This document shows positions 1 through 8,011 of a stretch of 64,000 nt of DNA, piece by piece. Every line of letters begins with the position of its first letter. Within the stretch, counting starts at the first letter, position 1. The translations under genes were made by a program, and so were the position numbers. The notes below the pieces were generated by a model, which was not told the origin of the DNA, did not search any database, and saw only the letters and a program-made list of their open reading frames with translations. Source of the DNA: Lachnospira sp. UBA4346 (GTDB taxonomy: Bacteria > Bacillota > Clostridia > Lachnospirales > Lachnospiraceae); assembly GCA_002394205.1 (NCBI GenBank), contig DGTC01000046.1, forward strand, positions 1-64,000, read 5' to 3'.

Positions 1-551
1 CCAATGTAGGCTGCTCTTGCACCATATACGGCAGCATCCATATTGTGGGCACGTCTTGCTCCAAAGTCAGATACCTTTCTGCCCTGTGCAGACTTCACGA
101 TACGATTTGTCTTCGTAGCAATGAGAGACTGATGATTAATCTGTGTTAAAATTGCAGTCTCCACAAGCTGTGCATCGATAAGTGGCGCATTGACGGTAAG
201 GATTGGCTCATTTGGGTACATGATTGTCCCCTCTTTCATTGCATAGACATTACCACGGAAGTGATAATTGGAAAGCCACTCTAAAAATACTTCGTCATAT
301 ATATTTAGAGAACGAAGGTACTCAATATCTTCCTCTTCAAAATGCATATTTTCCAGATAATCAAGCACCTGTTCCAATCCTGCAAAGATTGCAAAACCAG
401 CACCATCCGGATTCTTACGATAGAACACGTCAAATGTTACGTATTCTTCATATCCTTCTTCTTTAAAATATCCATTTGCCATGGTCATTTCATAGAGGTC
501 CATAACCATTGCAATGTTTCTTTTGTCAAATTGTTTCTTATTATTTGCCAC
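1..551 (-). CDS. pncB: Nicotinate phosphoribosyltransferase, N-terminal part (cut by window edge)
   Basis: The first ~183 codons are present; the 3' end lies outside the window. The protein begins VANNKKQFDKRN and continues MDLYEMTMANGYF, DVFYRKNPDGAGFAIFAGL and SDFGARRAHN, all typical of NAPRTase, which makes nicotinate mononucleotide from nicotinate and PRPP in NAD salvage (cytoplasmic). The start is a GTG at 551 because an AGGAG lies 9 bases upstream and no in-frame ATG fits. It lies 34 bp downstream of pncA on the same strand, so the two probably form an operon converting nicotinamide to the NAD precursor. Identification is from recognised motifs; the catalytic His region is not fully visible. 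Confidence 0.92.
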   Translation of the reverse strand, partial: MANNKKQFDKRNIAMVMDLYEMTMANGYFKEEGYEEYVTFDVFYRKNPDGAGFAIFAGLEQVLDYLENMHFEEEDIEYLRSLNIYDEVFLEWLSNYHFRGNVYAMKEGTIMYPNEPILTVNAPLIDAQLVETAILTQINHQSLIATKTNRIVKSAQGRKVSDFGARRAHNMDAAVYGARAAYI

Positions 552-585
552 TACACACCACTCCTAATTTTGCATTATTTTTTAT

Positions 586-1113
586 TTATCGTTTTACTAT
601 AACCTGGCAGCTTTCCATCACAGCAAGTGCCGCATTGTGTTTTTCGGACGTTACTCCCGCACAGCAGCTTGCATCTACATATATTGGAACTTCCGGCATA
701 TTTGCTTTTAGCATAAGTGCATTGCTTACCACACAGATGTCCGTGCAAAGTCCTACCAGTTCCACCGATTCTACCTGATTTTTCATATTGAGCTGACGAA
801 AATCCTCCGCCATGTGGACACTGCCAAAGGTGGGTTTCTCATATATGACTGCATTACGTTCCTCACTTAATTGCTGCAATTCTTTTGGAAAATTCCACCC
901 TTCTGTTTCCTTGATACAATGTTCCACCGGAAGAAAATGTCCCTCCTGTGTATCAAGATAATTCTTTGGGTGAGTATCTTTTGTGAACATCACCTCTCCC
1001 TCAAATTTCTTAACCTTCTCAAGTAATCTTGGATACATCTCCTGAGCTTCCTTTGTTCCTAGCGCACCGTCTACAAAATCCTTTTGTACATCTACTACGA
1101 CTAAATATTTCAT
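586..1113 (-). CDS. pncA: Nicotinamidase-like cysteine hydrolase
   Basis: A 175-residue isochorismatase-fold protein. VVDVQKDF near residue 6 carries the catalytic Asp, and GLCTDICVVSNA near residues 141-152 carries the catalytic Cys; the metal-site Asp/His lie around TKDTHPKNY. Nicotinamidase deamidates nicotinamide to nicotinate. Its position directly upstream of pncB supports this role rather than another isochorismatase-family function. The ATG follows GAGG by 8 bases. Upstream on the same strand lie sirtuin-like genes, which would release nicotinamide if they cleave NAD; this link is inferred from context. Confidence 0.88.
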   Translation of the reverse strand: MKYLVVVDVQKDFVDGALGTKEAQEMYPRLLEKVKKFEGEVMFTKDTHPKNYLDTQEGHFLPVEHCIKETEGWNFPKELQQLSEERNAVIYEKPTFGSVHMAEDFRQLNMKNQVESVELVGLCTDICVVSNALMLKANMPEVPIYVDASCCAGVTSEKHNAALAVMESCQVIVKR

Positions 1114-1183
1114 TCATCAAACCTCATTTCTATTCCATCATGCAAAATTTATTTCGCATTGTATAGTAATACCAATCACTTCC

Positions 1184-2020
1184 TTACTTATCACACGCTT
1201 CTCGTATCTCATGTAGGATTGGTTCTAAGTATCCGTCCAATCCAAAGGATTTCTCTTTGATATTGTCTGTGATATAGATTTCTCCAAGATTGATTGTAAC
1301 GTATGTTGCATTCGGTTCTTCTGCGGTAAGTCTCATAAGTGGTGCTTTAATCAGCTGATTTCTCCACCCTATTCCTAGTTCTAGAATTATCAGATTTTTT
1401 CCGTGGTATTTTGCTTGGAAATTCTGATAAGCCTCCTGTACTCCCGGCTTTGGAATAAAGCTGTGGGACGCTGCCATATTAGGATTCATCGGACCTCCAC
1501 ACTTCGGACATTTTGGAATCAAGTCTGTAGGCACCCTTCCATCTACCTGACTCTCTGCCATCTTCTTCGCAAGGTCTGACCACTCATAACGCTCATCATG
1601 GCAGCCATGTGAACACTGCATATGAAGCCAGTCACCTTCCACCTCGAAAACTTTGTCATCGTCAAAGCCAGCTTTCTCAAAATGCTGCTCTCCATTGCTT
1701 GTCACAACAAAGTAATCCTTATCACCGACGATTGCTCTAAGATCCTTCATTGCATTACTAGGCTCATAGTTGTTACTGTAATGATTTACCATGCGACTCC
1801 AAAATCCCCACATTTCCTCATCGCTTGGCCACTGACCTAACATTCCGGAAAGTAGATTGGTTAGTCCATATTTCTTTTGATAATCTCCAAACAGTTCCCC
1901 GAACGCCTGATTATTTGCAAACAAATGAATTCCCTCTGTTATGGATAAACCGTTGCTTGCACCAATTAGAATTGCGTCTGCACTTTTTATTTTCTCTGCA
2001 ATTTTATTCATCTCACTCAT
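1184..2020 (-). CDS. Sirtuin-like protein A, divergent at active-site motifs
   Basis: A 278-residue Sir2-fold protein. The start is taken at 2020, nine bases after AAGGAGG, not at the longer in-frame start at 2059. The nucleotide-binding loop is GASNGLS (residues 20-26); zinc ligands are C136, C140, C171 and C174; the C-terminal LELGIG replaces the usual GTS loop. Compared with its three neighbours it has TSNGE (107-111) in place of TTNxD, Glu128 in place of the Gln that replaces the sirtuin catalytic His, and Lys170 in place of Arg before the second zinc pair. It may have lost or changed catalysis. It is 70 bp upstream of pncA on the same strand. Confidence 0.8.
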   Translation of the reverse strand: MSEMNKIAEKIKSADAILIGASNGLSITEGIHLFANNQAFGELFGDYQKKYGLTNLLSGMLGQWPSDEEMWGFWSRMVNHYSNNYEPSNAMKDLRAIVGDKDYFVVTSNGEQHFEKAGFDDDKVFEVEGDWLHMQCSHGCHDERYEWSDLAKKMAESQVDGRVPTDLIPKCPKCGGPMNPNMAASHSFIPKPGVQEAYQNFQAKYHGKNLIILELGIGWRNQLIKAPLMRLTAEEPNATYVTINLGEIYITDNIKEKSFGLDGYLEPILHEIREACDK

Positions 2021-2061
2021 CGTTCTAATCCTCCTTGTTTTGTGAAACAAAATGTCCATCA

Positions 2062-2103
2062 GGCTCGCTTGATGTTGATGTGATCAGCGAGCCGAGGTTT
2101 TTT
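2062..2103 (+). terminator. Hairpin with T-run on the plus strand between two minus-strand genes
   Basis: GGCTCGC (2062-2068) pairs with GCGAGCC (2087-2093), extended by TGAT/ATCA, and is followed on the plus strand by GAGG and six T. It has the form of an intrinsic terminator opposite to the flanking genes. On the minus strand there is no T-run, so it would be only a stem-loop between sirtuin genes B and A. Confidence 0.5.
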
Positions 2104-2113
2104 CCTTATTTTC

Positions 2114-3049
2114 TTATGCATTTACTACAGCTTTTCTATCCACATTTCCATTCTTCATTGAACTTGCACGCTCTTTTTGCAAGTTTACCATCTGATCTAA
2201 CGTCTCTAAAATATCAACATTTAATGCAATGGTTTTGTCTGCTACTTCCTTCATAGGTTCAGGCTCACCCATATTAAGGAATGCACATCTTGCATTTTCA
2301 AATCCATACGTCATATTGATAAATGGATGTTTGATAAATTCTGGTGTCATACGTCCGATACCGAGTCCCAAAAATAATATTTTTTCATTTTTATGTTTCT
2401 CAAGGTATGCCTTATACTTGTCCGCTTCCTTGTTCCAATAGTCGCCATACTGGAAAATAAATGATTTTACCCAAGGCTCCATAACCGCTCCACACTTTGG
2501 ACAACGAGGAACATCCTCAGTCTTTAACTTTCCATCCACGATAGAAGCATTTAATCTATGAAGTGTCTCCTCCGATGGGTAGATTTCTGGACTACATCTC
2601 TCGGAGCACTGCATCCAATGAGCATCCCCCTGAATTGTGAAAATCTTATTGATATCGAATACCTTCGAGAACTGTGCATCCTGATTCGTAGTAATGATGT
2701 AGTGATCCTTATGCTTCACTAACTCATAGAGATCTGTATAAGTTTTTCCAACTGGCAAATCTAACATAACCGCCCCAGATCTTGCCATATATGCCCAACG
2801 CTCCTCATCATTTCTGTAATGATGATAGAGTAGATTCCAAGCACTTCCTTCTCCATAAATCTTACCAAAGTCTCCAAAATGTTCCTCAAAGAAAGGCGTA
2901 TGCTGATTGTAATAATCAAATCCATTCGCAGTACTCATTCCACTTGCGCCACCGATAACGACTGCGTCCGCCTCTTCAATCCAATCAAGCACCTGCTGCA
3001 TTTTCTCTTCCTTTGTCATACCTTTTTTTACTAAATTAAACATAAACAT
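2114..3049 (-). CDS. Sirtuin-like protein B (class M type)
   Basis: A 311-residue Sir2-fold protein with GGASGMS (33-39), TTNQD (120-124), IQGD with Gln140 at the place of the catalytic His, zinc ligands C148, C152, C183 and C186, and LGLGIGRMTP near the C-terminus instead of the canonical GTS loop. Sirtuins of the macrodomain-linked class M (SirTM), known as protein ADP-ribosyl transferases, also have Gln at the His position; assignment to that class is inferred from this. No macrodomain, GcvH-like or lipoate ligase gene is in the window. The ATG at 3049 follows AAAGGA; a second ATG six bases later is possible. Confidence 0.82.
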   Translation of the reverse strand: MFMFNLVKKGMTKEEKMQQVLDWIEEADAVVIGGASGMSTANGFDYYNQHTPFFEEHFGDFGKIYGEGSAWNLLYHHYRNDEERWAYMARSGAVMLDLPVGKTYTDLYELVKHKDHYIITTNQDAQFSKVFDINKIFTIQGDAHWMQCSERCSPEIYPSEETLHRLNASIVDGKLKTEDVPRCPKCGAVMEPWVKSFIFQYGDYWNKEADKYKAYLEKHKNEKILFLGLGIGRMTPEFIKHPFINMTYGFENARCAFLNMGEPEPMKEVADKTIALNVDILETLDQMVNLQKERASSMKNGNVDRKAVVNA

Positions 3050-3190
3050 CTATTCCTTTCATTCACTTTATACGATATCACTCATCAACACCTGCCGCTT
3101 CGTTGCGTATGTATTTATTTCGTGTACGCTCGGGTGAAACCAAATATCAGCTTCGCAGCTGCCTGATTTCCTTCCTCGCTAGCAGATTAC

Positions 3191-3223
3191 AAAAAAAGAG
3201 AAGTGTTTGCAATTACACTTCTC
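3191..3223 (-). terminator. Intrinsic terminator after sirtuin-like gene C
   Basis: GAGAAGTGT and ACACTTCTC form a perfect 9-bp stem with an 8-base loop, followed on the minus strand by seven T. It separates gene C from genes B and A, so C can end its transcript here. Confidence 0.85.
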
Positions 3224-3247
3224 CTTAGTTTGTCTAGTTCTAGACAC

Positions 3248-4096
3248 TTATGAAATTATGTTTAGGAAATGAAGATTTTCTCCTAAATCCCCCTGCACAT
3301 ACAAGGCTCTATCCTTCAGATGTTCTGGAGCTGATGACTCTTCTTTATTCATACACACATAGCGCACATTCTCATTTTCTGCTGTCATATTCCAGAAGGG
3401 TAATTTAATAATCGCAGGCGTCATCTCTCCGACTCCAAGTTCCAGCAATAAGACCTTCTTATCCTTCTGACCGATCCACTTATTCGCAAAATCATAATAT
3501 CTCTGTATGGATTCTTTCCAATATTTTCCCTCTAAAAAGGTATCGTCCCTCACCCACGGAACTAAAACTCTTCCACAATGCTTGCATCTTGGCACAAGCT
3601 CGGTTGGTATCCACATACCATCTACTAAATTTTCTGTCATTGCTTGAATGAGATTTTCTGCTGGAATTAACTCATCACCACACGGCTGTGAACACTGCAA
3701 GAAAGAAAAATCTCCCTGAAACATACAAAGATTCTTCTCATCAAATACTCTGGACAGCTGCATGTCAATATTTGTAGTAAGAACAAAATGCGGCTTATCT
3801 CCAATCCGTTCTCTTAAATCCGCCACCGGCTGCCCAGTAGGTGCATCCATCATCGCCTTTATATACTGACTATAATATCCCCACTGAGACGCATAATCAC
3901 TATAACAATAATAAAATCCGGCAAAAGGGGATTCAAATCCATAGGTTTCCTTTAACTGATGAAGCGGCTTCTCCAATGCACTCATCCAGTGATAATGATT
4001 ATATCCTGCTGCACTGGAAAGTCCAGAGCCCACTCCTACAATGATTGCGTCAGATACGGCTATCCATTCTCTTAATTGTTTTATATTCTTATTCAT
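3248..4096 (-). CDS. Sirtuin-like protein C (class M type)
   Basis: A 282-residue paralogue with GVGSGLS (21-27), TTNID (107-111, closest of the four to the canonical sirtuin TQNID), FQGD with Gln127 at the catalytic His position, zinc ligands C135, C139, C171 and C174, and LELGVGEMTP. The N-terminus starts straight into the Rossmann strand, so the start is well placed; AGGAAGG lies 7 bases upstream. It is 87 bp downstream of the tetR-type gene on the same strand and ends at a strong terminator, so tetR and C may form one transcript. NAD-dependent deacylase or ADP-ribosyltransferase activity is inferred from the family. Confidence 0.83.
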   Translation of the reverse strand: MNKNIKQLREWIAVSDAIIVGVGSGLSSAAGYNHYHWMSALEKPLHQLKETYGFESPFAGFYYCYSDYASQWGYYSQYIKAMMDAPTGQPVADLRERIGDKPHFVLTTNIDMQLSRVFDEKNLCMFQGDFSFLQCSQPCGDELIPAENLIQAMTENLVDGMWIPTELVPRCKHCGRVLVPWVRDDTFLEGKYWKESIQRYYDFANKWIGQKDKKVLLLELGVGEMTPAIIKLPFWNMTAENENVRYVCMNKEESSAPEHLKDRALYVQGDLGENLHFLNIIS

Positions 4097-4183
4097 TCGA
4101 GCGCCTTCCTAATCCTTAATTAATCAACCAAACTGTCTTAATATCAGTTCTTAAAAGATGCTCTCTATATTGCTAACTCGTAA

Positions 4184-4795
4184 TTATTGAATACATTCTC
4201 CTGACACTGCACTCATACCAGCGTCTAAGAATACACTGAGCACCTTTTGAAATCTGTACCATTTCTCATTCTTTTCCCATCCAAGAGACTTATTCACATA
4301 GAAGGAACCATTGAGCATAAAGCGAAAAATCATCTCTGCATATTCTTCTGAAAGACCACATCGCTCCATTAGTTCTGGAACAATATGTTCCTTCTCATGT
4401 TTTGCGATTCTGCCAATAATGTATTCACTCAAAGAAGCATCCATAAAAAGCTTGTGGTATTTATCGGAATCTGCCATGCGTTGACAAGCCGGAAGAATCA
4501 TATCGTTTGATCCCAGCATGTCAAACTTTCCCGATTTAATAATATCCACCAAATCAATGACAGTACCACTTGCATTTTCTGAAAAAAGCAGTGCATCATC
4601 AATCACTTCATCCAATACATCATTGATAGAATCATAGTGTAGATAAAATGTCGCTCTTGAAATCTCTGCTTTTTCACAGAGAGCCTTCACACTGATTTTC
4701 TCGAAAGTTGTCTCTTTCTCTAATTCAATAAAAGCATCCTTGATTGCGTTAATTGTATATAAGGTTCTTCGATCTGTTTTACGTTCTCTTGCCAT
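4184..4795 (-). CDS. TetR/AcrR-family transcriptional regulator
   Basis: A 203-residue protein starting MARERKTDRRT; this ATG (4795) has AGGAGG 10 bases upstream, whereas an upstream in-frame ATG at 4819 lacks one. The N-terminal helix-turn-helix is clear (KISVKALCEKAEISRATFYLHYDSINDVLDEV), and the C-terminal domain is variable. It is divergent from sirtuin-like gene D with 181 bp between them and in line with gene C, so it probably controls both. The ligand is unknown. Confidence 0.88.
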   Translation of the reverse strand: MARERKTDRRTLYTINAIKDAFIELEKETTFEKISVKALCEKAEISRATFYLHYDSINDVLDEVIDDALLFSENASGTVIDLVDIIKSGKFDMLGSNDMILPACQRMADSDKYHKLFMDASLSEYIIGRIAKHEKEHIVPELMERCGLSEEYAEMIFRFMLNGSFYVNKSLGWEKNEKWYRFQKVLSVFLDAGMSAVSGECIQ

Positions 4796-4921
4796 CTTAC
4801 TATAGCCTCCTAATTTCAAAAAGTCTCTGACAGATTTTAGAAACTGTCTATAAACTTACAGCTTTTCAAATTTTGTCATTGTGATTTCCATTCAATTTGT
4901 ATATGTTGTTATTATACAGTA

Positions 4922-4949
4922 TGTCAATAAATATTCTTATTGTCAATAA
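4922..4949. promoter_or_regulatory. Candidate TetR operator: repeated TGTCAATAA
   Basis: TGTCAATAA occurs at 4922-4930 and 4941-4949, 19 bp start to start (about two helical turns), and the second copy lies in a perfect palindrome TTATTG-T-CAATAA (4937-4949). It sits 27-55 bp upstream of sirtuin-like gene D, in the divergent intergenic region with the TetR gene. Operator function is inferred from position and symmetry. Confidence 0.5.
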
Positions 4950-4976
4950 AAAATTAATGTTTAAAGGAGACAAACC

Positions 4977-5939
4977 ATGAGTTTATATGAAGATTTAGTA
5001 AACCACACACAAATGAATTATTCCAGCCGATACGATCTGTATTCTATTGGAGAGACTGTCTATGCACTCAGTGAAAAAGAGCCACTTCCTTATGATGAAC
5101 AGATTAAGGTACTTGCTGAGAAAATTAAGGAAGCCGACTGCGTGATTGTTGGTGGGGCATCCGGATTATCAGCTGCCGGTGGCGGTGACTTCTATTATGA
5201 AGACAATGCTTCTTATCGTAAGTACTTTGGAAAATATGCAGAAAAATATGGATTTAAGGGTGCTTTCGCCGGTTCTTTCTATCGTTATTCAGATCCAGCC
5301 GAGAAATGGGGATACCTGGCAACGTTTCTTCATACCACCCAGACTGCTGAAGTGAGAAAGCCTTATTTAGATTTGGATACGTTGTTAAAAGGTAAAGATT
5401 TCTTCATCTTAACAACAAATCAAGACACTCAGTTTGTAAAATTGTACCCAGAAGAAAAAGTAGCAGAGATTCAGGGAGATCACAGATTCTTCCAGTGTAG
5501 CCGCCAGTGTACAGATGATACCTGGGATGCCGTAGAACCCGTCAAAGAAATGATGGAGGCAATGGGTGATAACACTGCCATTCCGACTGATATGATTCCA
5601 CGTTGTCCACACTGTGGTGCGGAAGCCTTTCCATGGGTTCGTGGATATGGTAACTTCTTGCAAGGAACAAAATATGAGGAGCAGTATGACAAGATTTCTG
5701 ATTATATCCAAACACATAAGGACAAGAAGATTCTCTTCCTTGAGCTTGGTGTAGGAAGAATGACCCCTATGTTCATTCAGGAGCCTTTCTGGGAATTAAC
5801 AAGAGCGCTTCCTGATTCTTTCTATATCGGGGTGAACGATAAGTATGACTATCTCCCAGAGGGGATTGAGAATCGTGGTATGACTATTGTCTGTGACATT
5901 GCAAAGGTGCTGGAAGATACGGTAAAAGCATCCAAATAA
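4977..5939 (+). CDS. Sirtuin-like protein D (class M type), divergently transcribed
   Basis: A 320-residue paralogue with a ~45-residue N-terminal extension the others lack (NYSSRYDLYSIGETVYALSE). Motifs are GGASGLS (59-65), TTNQD (146-150), IQGD with Gln166 in place of the catalytic His, zinc ligands C174, C178, C210 and C213, and LELGVGRMTP. AAAGGAG is 7 bases upstream of the ATG. It is the only member on the plus strand. The extension might serve as a substrate or partner contact, which is a guess. Confidence 0.84.
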   Translation: MSLYEDLVNHTQMNYSSRYDLYSIGETVYALSEKEPLPYDEQIKVLAEKIKEADCVIVGGASGLSAAGGGDFYYEDNASYRKYFGKYAEKYGFKGAFAGSFYRYSDPAEKWGYLATFLHTTQTAEVRKPYLDLDTLLKGKDFFILTTNQDTQFVKLYPEEKVAEIQGDHRFFQCSRQCTDDTWDAVEPVKEMMEAMGDNTAIPTDMIPRCPHCGAEAFPWVRGYGNFLQGTKYEEQYDKISDYIQTHKDKKILFLELGVGRMTPMFIQEPFWELTRALPDSFYIGVNDKYDYLPEGIENRGMTIVCDIAKVLEDTVKASK

Positions 5940-5956
5940 TTTTTGGCCATAAAATG

Positions 5957-5985
5957 AGGCGATGTGATTTATTTTCACACCGCCT
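5957..5985. terminator. Hairpin between convergent genes
   Basis: AGGCG-A-TGTGA pairs with TCACA-C-CGCCT (one mismatch, 7-base loop). It lies between gene D (plus) and the hydrolase remnant (minus), where a shared terminator is expected, but neither side has a long T-run. Confidence 0.45.
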
Positions 5986-5991
5986 TACTGA

Positions 5992-6375
5992 TTATTCTAA
6001 TATATGCTTGATGATGTCACGTTCAATTACATCCGATTCCTTTCCACCAAACATATGTCCTGCACCTTTCAATGTATATAGCTCTGCATCCGGGAAATAA
6101 TCAATCGCTTTTTCAGAGTAACTAATAGGAGCCATGCCATCTCTGGTTCCATGATAGATAATCACATGACCGTCATATTTTTTCATTTCATTATATAGGT
6201 CATAGCTTTCCGCATCTGTCATATATTTTTCGGAAATCATCATATTTCCAAACTGAGCTGACCCTTGAAAATCCCCATACATCTTTCTAAAATCAATGAT
6301 GACGTATGCTGGACATAGTAAAAACATTCCCTTTATTTCATCTTTATGATTAATGCCTACCATTGTAGAAACAAA
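5992..6375 (-). pseudogene. C-terminal remnant of an alpha/beta-hydrolase
   Basis: About 130 residues with the second half of an alpha/beta-hydrolase (BAAT/dienelactone type): FVSTMVGINHKDEIKGMFLL, then YHGTRDGMAP with the acid residue, then LKGAGHMFGGKE with the catalytic His. The N-terminal half and the GxSxGG nucleophile loop that should immediately precede FVSTMVG are missing. Translation could start at an ATG at 6396, but that part of the reading frame is antisense to the adjoining TetR remnant. It is best read as a deletion remnant without activity. Confidence 0.7.
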
Positions 6376-6601
6376 AGAATCTCTATTAACAGACACTATC
6401 TCTGATGAACAGCTTTATTTAATCAAATATCATTCCTATGGTACAATTCAGATGACCATCGAATGGCTACTGAACCCACATAAAATGTCAGCTACAGATT
6501 TTGCTCACATGCAATTTCTTGCCATGCCGGATTTTCTAAAACAAGCATACCTATCCATGTATAAAAAATCAGGGGTACATTCCATACTCCTGATTTCTTA
6601 A
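6372..6601 (+). pseudogene. C-terminal remnant of a TetR-family regulator
   Basis: The reading frame ISDEQLYLIKYHSYG, IEWLLNP and FLKQAYLSMYKKSG looks like the ligand-binding C-terminal domain of a TetR-family protein (helices 7-9). There is no helix-turn-helix upstream; the sequence left of about 6372 is antisense to a hydrolase remnant. The 5' boundary is approximate. Its own hairpin (6566-6596) still follows it. Confidence 0.5.
6566..6596 (+). terminator. Hairpin at the end of the TetR remnant
   Basis: AAATCAGG pairs with CCTGATTT, extended inwards by GTA/TAC with a wobble pair, and is followed by a T-rich tail. It overlaps the last codons of the remnant. Confidence 0.5.
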
Positions 6602-6641
6602 TTTATTTTCAATTATTAACTATAAATTTAAAATTATACGG

Positions 6642-7286
6642 TTATAGTAATTGTTTTCCCAGTTCAAACGCTTTTTCACAATCAATCGGGAATTGCTGGT
6701 CTCGGTATGCTCGTTTTTCTTCCTCATCAAATGTCTCGCAAATATACTTTGAATAATCATCAAACTGATAAGTATTGAATGAATGTAACACTTCCGGCTT
6801 TGAAAAATACCGTTCCAGATTCATTTCATACAGTCCCACATACTGCTGATAATTTCCTGCAATCATATTCTCCTCTGTATCATTCATCGTATAAATGCAG
6901 GCTGTTTTCATTTTGTTCTCTACAAGATTTGGATACCCTTCCTTATAAAGCATATAAGGGAAGAACAATCTCTCATAAAAAGAATGCAGTTGCCCGGTGA
7001 TGGAGCTGTAGTATATTGGCGATCCAAAAATCACAGCATCAGCGGTTGCTAATTTCTCAAGTACTGGCTGCAAATCATCTTTGATTGCACACTTTCTTAG
7101 ACTAATCTCATCCTTACGTTTGCAGGCAAAACAACTTTTACAGCCTGTATAATTCAAGGTATAGATGTCAATTCGCTCCGTTTCTGCTTCTGGATGAGCC
7201 GCCTTTACACCTTCCAAAGCCTTATCTAAAAGTGTGGCTGTATTTTTATTTCTTCTCGGACTTCCGTTAATCGCATATACTTTCAT
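6642..7286 (-). CDS. NADPH-dependent FMN reductase / flavodoxin-fold protein
   Basis: A 214-residue flavodoxin-like protein. MKVYAINGSPRRNKNT is the FMN-phosphate loop, GCKSCFACKRKDE is a Cys-rich segment as in iron-sulfur flavoproteins, and FGSPIYYSSITGQLHSFYERL is the second FMN-binding loop. The start at 7286 has AGGAG 6 bases upstream; a longer in-frame start at 7343 does not. It probably reduces flavins, quinones or another electron acceptor with NAD(P)H. Nitroreductase and SDR genes follow upstream on the same strand, giving a set of NAD(P)-linked redox enzymes. Confidence 0.85.
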   Translation of the reverse strand: MKVYAINGSPRRNKNTATLLDKALEGVKAAHPEAETERIDIYTLNYTGCKSCFACKRKDEISLRKCAIKDDLQPVLEKLATADAVIFGSPIYYSSITGQLHSFYERLFFPYMLYKEGYPNLVENKMKTACIYTMNDTEENMIAGNYQQYVGLYEMNLERYFSKPEVLHSFNTYQFDDYSKYICETFDEEEKRAYRDQQFPIDCEKAFELGKQLL

Positions 7287-7339
7287 CTGTTTCTCCTGTA
7301 ATACTTTTTCGTATCTATTCAGTACCTTCATAGATACGG

Positions 7340-7384
7340 GCACAAATTCATTCCAAATTCGCTTTCAGCGAATGGAATTTGTGC
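7340..7384. repeat. Long stem-loop between redox genes
   Basis: GCACAAATTC (7340-7349) pairs with the complementary arm ending at 7384, with an inner AATTCGCT/AGCGAAT stem. There is no T-run on either side, so it is more likely an mRNA-processing or repeat element than a terminator. Confidence 0.45.
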
Positions 7385-7451
7385 TTTGAATCATGTTCTT
7401 ACGGTCTCCGCAGTAAATGCTCCGACCTGTTCTGAATAGTTACACTTTTTC

Positions 7452-7988
7452 TTAAAATGATCCATAATGAACCAAGCTCATATCAAGATCATCTTCTGTG
7501 TATGGTGCTTTTATCTCTGCCTTCTCTCCGATGGCAACAAGATTTAATACCGTATAGCCATCTGGCACACCAAGCAGTTTACGAATCTCTTCATCGGAAC
7601 TTTTATGATTGCCTGTACGGTTTCTGATATGAACCCAGCAAGCTCCTAAGCCGTATTGTTCTGCTGCAAGAAGCACATAGGCAGAAGCGATTGCGCCATC
7701 CTCAATCCAAAACTCGCTCTGTCTTTTATCTTTCGTCTTTACCATTGTTACGACAACCGTATCTGCTCCACTTACCTGAGAGCCACCAAGACTCTTACAT
7801 TCACCAACCTGTCGGATTACCTCAGAATCCCGCACCACAACAAATTCTACTGCTTTATGCCCAAATGAAGTAGGTGCTGTCAGAGCTACTTTCATGATTT
7901 CCTCAATGATGGCATCATCAATTCTGGTATTCTTATATCTACGAACAGAACGTCTTTGCAAGGTAAGCTCTAATAATTTGTTTTCCAT
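7452..7988 (-). CDS. Nitroreductase-family flavoprotein
   Basis: A 178-residue nitroreductase fold: RRSVRRYKNTRID at the N-terminus (FMN phosphate contact), APTSFGHKAVEFVVV, and the C-terminal YGLGACWVHIRNR and LGVPDGYTVLNLVAIG. Such enzymes use FMN and NAD(P)H to reduce nitro groups, quinones or unsaturated bonds; the substrate is unknown. GGAG lies 7 bases upstream of the ATG. It sits 23 bp after the SDR gene on the same strand, so probably in one operon. Confidence 0.88.
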   Translation of the reverse strand: MENKLLELTLQRRSVRRYKNTRIDDAIIEEIMKVALTAPTSFGHKAVEFVVVRDSEVIRQVGECKSLGGSQVSGADTVVVTMVKTKDKRQSEFWIEDGAIASAYVLLAAEQYGLGACWVHIRNRTGNHKSSDEEIRKLLGVPDGYTVLNLVAIGEKAEIKAPYTEDDLDMSLVHYGSF

Positions 7989-8011
7989 GCTATGTCTCCA
8001 ATATAGAAATT

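Noticed and set aside
1114..1183. NAD-sensing riboswitch before pncA
   Set aside because: The gap is about 70 bp and shows no convincing conserved stem structure.
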